DNA from: Pseudomonas sp. 7SR1
GTDB taxonomy: Bacteria; Pseudomonadota; Gammaproteobacteria; Pseudomonadales; Pseudomonadaceae
Assembly: GCF_900156465.1 (NCBI RefSeq)
Contig: NZ_LT707064.1
Location: forward strand, 4,479,001-4,543,000
Direction of reading: 5' to 3'
Length of the DNA stretch: 64,000 nucleotides
The notes beneath the pieces were generated by a model. The model did not search any database. It was not told the origin of the DNA and saw only the letters and a list, made by a program, of their open reading frames with translations. Below, one piece after another: positions 63,299 through 64,000 of the stretch (within the stretch, counting starts at the first letter, position 1; every line of letters starts with the position of its first letter). The position numbers and the translations under genes were made by a program.

Positions 63299-64000
63299 TC
63301 ACGGCACCGGAAAAGGAATATTGCCGTTCAGGGCCGCAGTTCTCGAGAACACCTCAGCCATGAAGTCCATGAACACGATTGCCCGCGTGGGGAGCAGTCT
63401 GTTGGCGACATAGACGATCTGCACCGGGACGGGCGGAGCGACGTGGTCCGCCAGGATGAGTTGCAATCGACCACTGCTCAAGCCTTCCTCAAACAGCCAC
63501 GCGGGCCCATGTCCCACCCCCAAGCCTGCCGTGACCGCAGCACTCACGGCGTCGGGCGAGTTGACCCGGAACCTGCCGGAAACCGCAATTTCAGCGTCAC
63601 GCAAGCGCCAGGTCGCCCCGGACGCCAGCAGGGTGTAGATGACGCAGTCGTGGTCGCGCAGGTCATCCGGTGTCAGCGGGACTCCGCGTTTGCCCAGGTA
63701 GTCCTTGCTGGCCACGAAGACGCGGTCGTACCATCCAAGACGCCGGGCGCGCAGGGCGCTGTCTTCCAGGTGTCCGATGCGAATGGCAAGTTCGGTTCCT
63801 TCATTGACCAGATCCACGTAGCGATCGTTGAGCTGAAGATCCAGGGTCAGTTGGGGGTAACGCTCCAGAAACGCCGGTACGTGCGGCAGCACGAACGCGT
63901 GTGCAAGCGCTGTCGGGCAGGCTACACGCAAGAGTCCCGACGGCTCGATGATGTTTCGCAAGGACGACTCGGATTCATCCACCGCATCGAGGATTCGCCG
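63299..64000 (-). CDS. LysR-family transcriptional regulator, 5' end cut by window edge
   Basis: The effector-binding domain and part of the linker are present; the frame continues through RRILDAVDESESS to the window edge, so the helix-turn-helix lies outside. Typical LysR segments are GLLRVACPTALAHAFVLPHV, LDLQLNDRYVDLVNEGTELAIRIG and AAVTAGLGVGHGPAWL. It ends in NIPFPVP. The 231 bases downstream (63068-63298) hold no supported gene. Target genes unknown. Confidence 0.92.
   Translation of the reverse strand, partial: RRILDAVDESESSLRNIIEPSGLLRVACPTALAHAFVLPHVPAFLERYPQLTLDLQLNDRYVDLVNEGTELAIRIGHLEDSALRARRLGWYDRVFVASKDYLGKRGVPLTPDDLRDHDCVIYTLLASGATWRLRDAEIAVSGRFRVNSPDAVSAAVTAGLGVGHGPAWLFEEGLSSGRLQLILADHVAPPVPVQIVYVANRLLPTRAIVFMDFMAEVFSRTAALNGNIPFPVP

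Noticed and set aside
1..64000. CRISPR arrays, tRNA or rRNA genes, prophage or integrase genes
   Set aside because: No regularly spaced repeats, tRNA-like cloverleaf ends, rRNA sequence or phage structural genes were recognised in reading the window.

Overview
The window is high-GC, densely packed chromosomal DNA from a fluorescent-type Pseudomonas. The family content points that way: pyoverdine/corrugatin-style Dab aminotransferase, OprD porin, D-galactose dehydrogenase, short LOV protein with a MerR light regulator, RND pumps and many c-di-GMP proteins. No rRNA, tRNA, CRISPR array, prophage or complete insertion sequence was seen. Both edges cut genes: a TauD/SyrP-like dioxygenase on the left and a LysR regulator on the right.

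Positions 1-9135 look like the flank of a lipopeptide-siderophore locus: amino-acid beta-hydroxylase (partial), TonB-dependent receptor, diaminobutyrate aminotransferase, an RND exporter pair and a Fur-like DNA-binding protein. Positions 9200-18300 hold a small membrane protein, galactose dehydrogenase, a two-subunit molybdenum oxidoreductase, a dispersed inverted-repeat element in several copies, an orphan polyamine-binding protein with a LuxR regulator, and a TetR-controlled hydrolase. Positions 18400-25800 form a divergent sensing/efflux unit: MipA, response regulator and histidine kinase on one side, a second RND pump on the other.

Positions 26592-30420 carry a thiolase/3-hydroxyacyl-CoA dehydrogenase operon with TetR and AraC regulators. 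Positions 30600-35034 carry a Cache-GGDEF cyclase and a DosP-like PAS-PAS-GAF-GGDEF-EAL protein with predicted heme ligands. Positions 35127-40108 form an inositol-like sugar operon with a textbook sigma-54 promoter, enhancer palindromes and a divergent sigma-54 activator. Positions 40139-50600 contain FAD and GMC oxidoreductases, hydrolases, an unusual double HD-GYP-like/LuxR protein, an ArsR-operated oxidoreductase operon with two matching operators, a MerR-hydrolase pair and an OprD porin.

Positions 51330-59308 are the most striking region: a membrane-lipid modification cluster (chalcone-isomerase-like protein, DUF3833, DUF6482, DUF2878, Cfa-like methyltransferase, DUF1365, flavin oxidoreductase, SDR, NTF2-like) beside a short LOV blue-light receptor and a LitR-like MerR regulator. 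Pairs of TGTACA half-sites 18 bp apart stand in front of both arms of the cluster and are the probable operators. The right end holds an unrecognised 362-residue protein of lower GC, a DMT transporter, two convergent lipoproteins and the truncated LysR gene.
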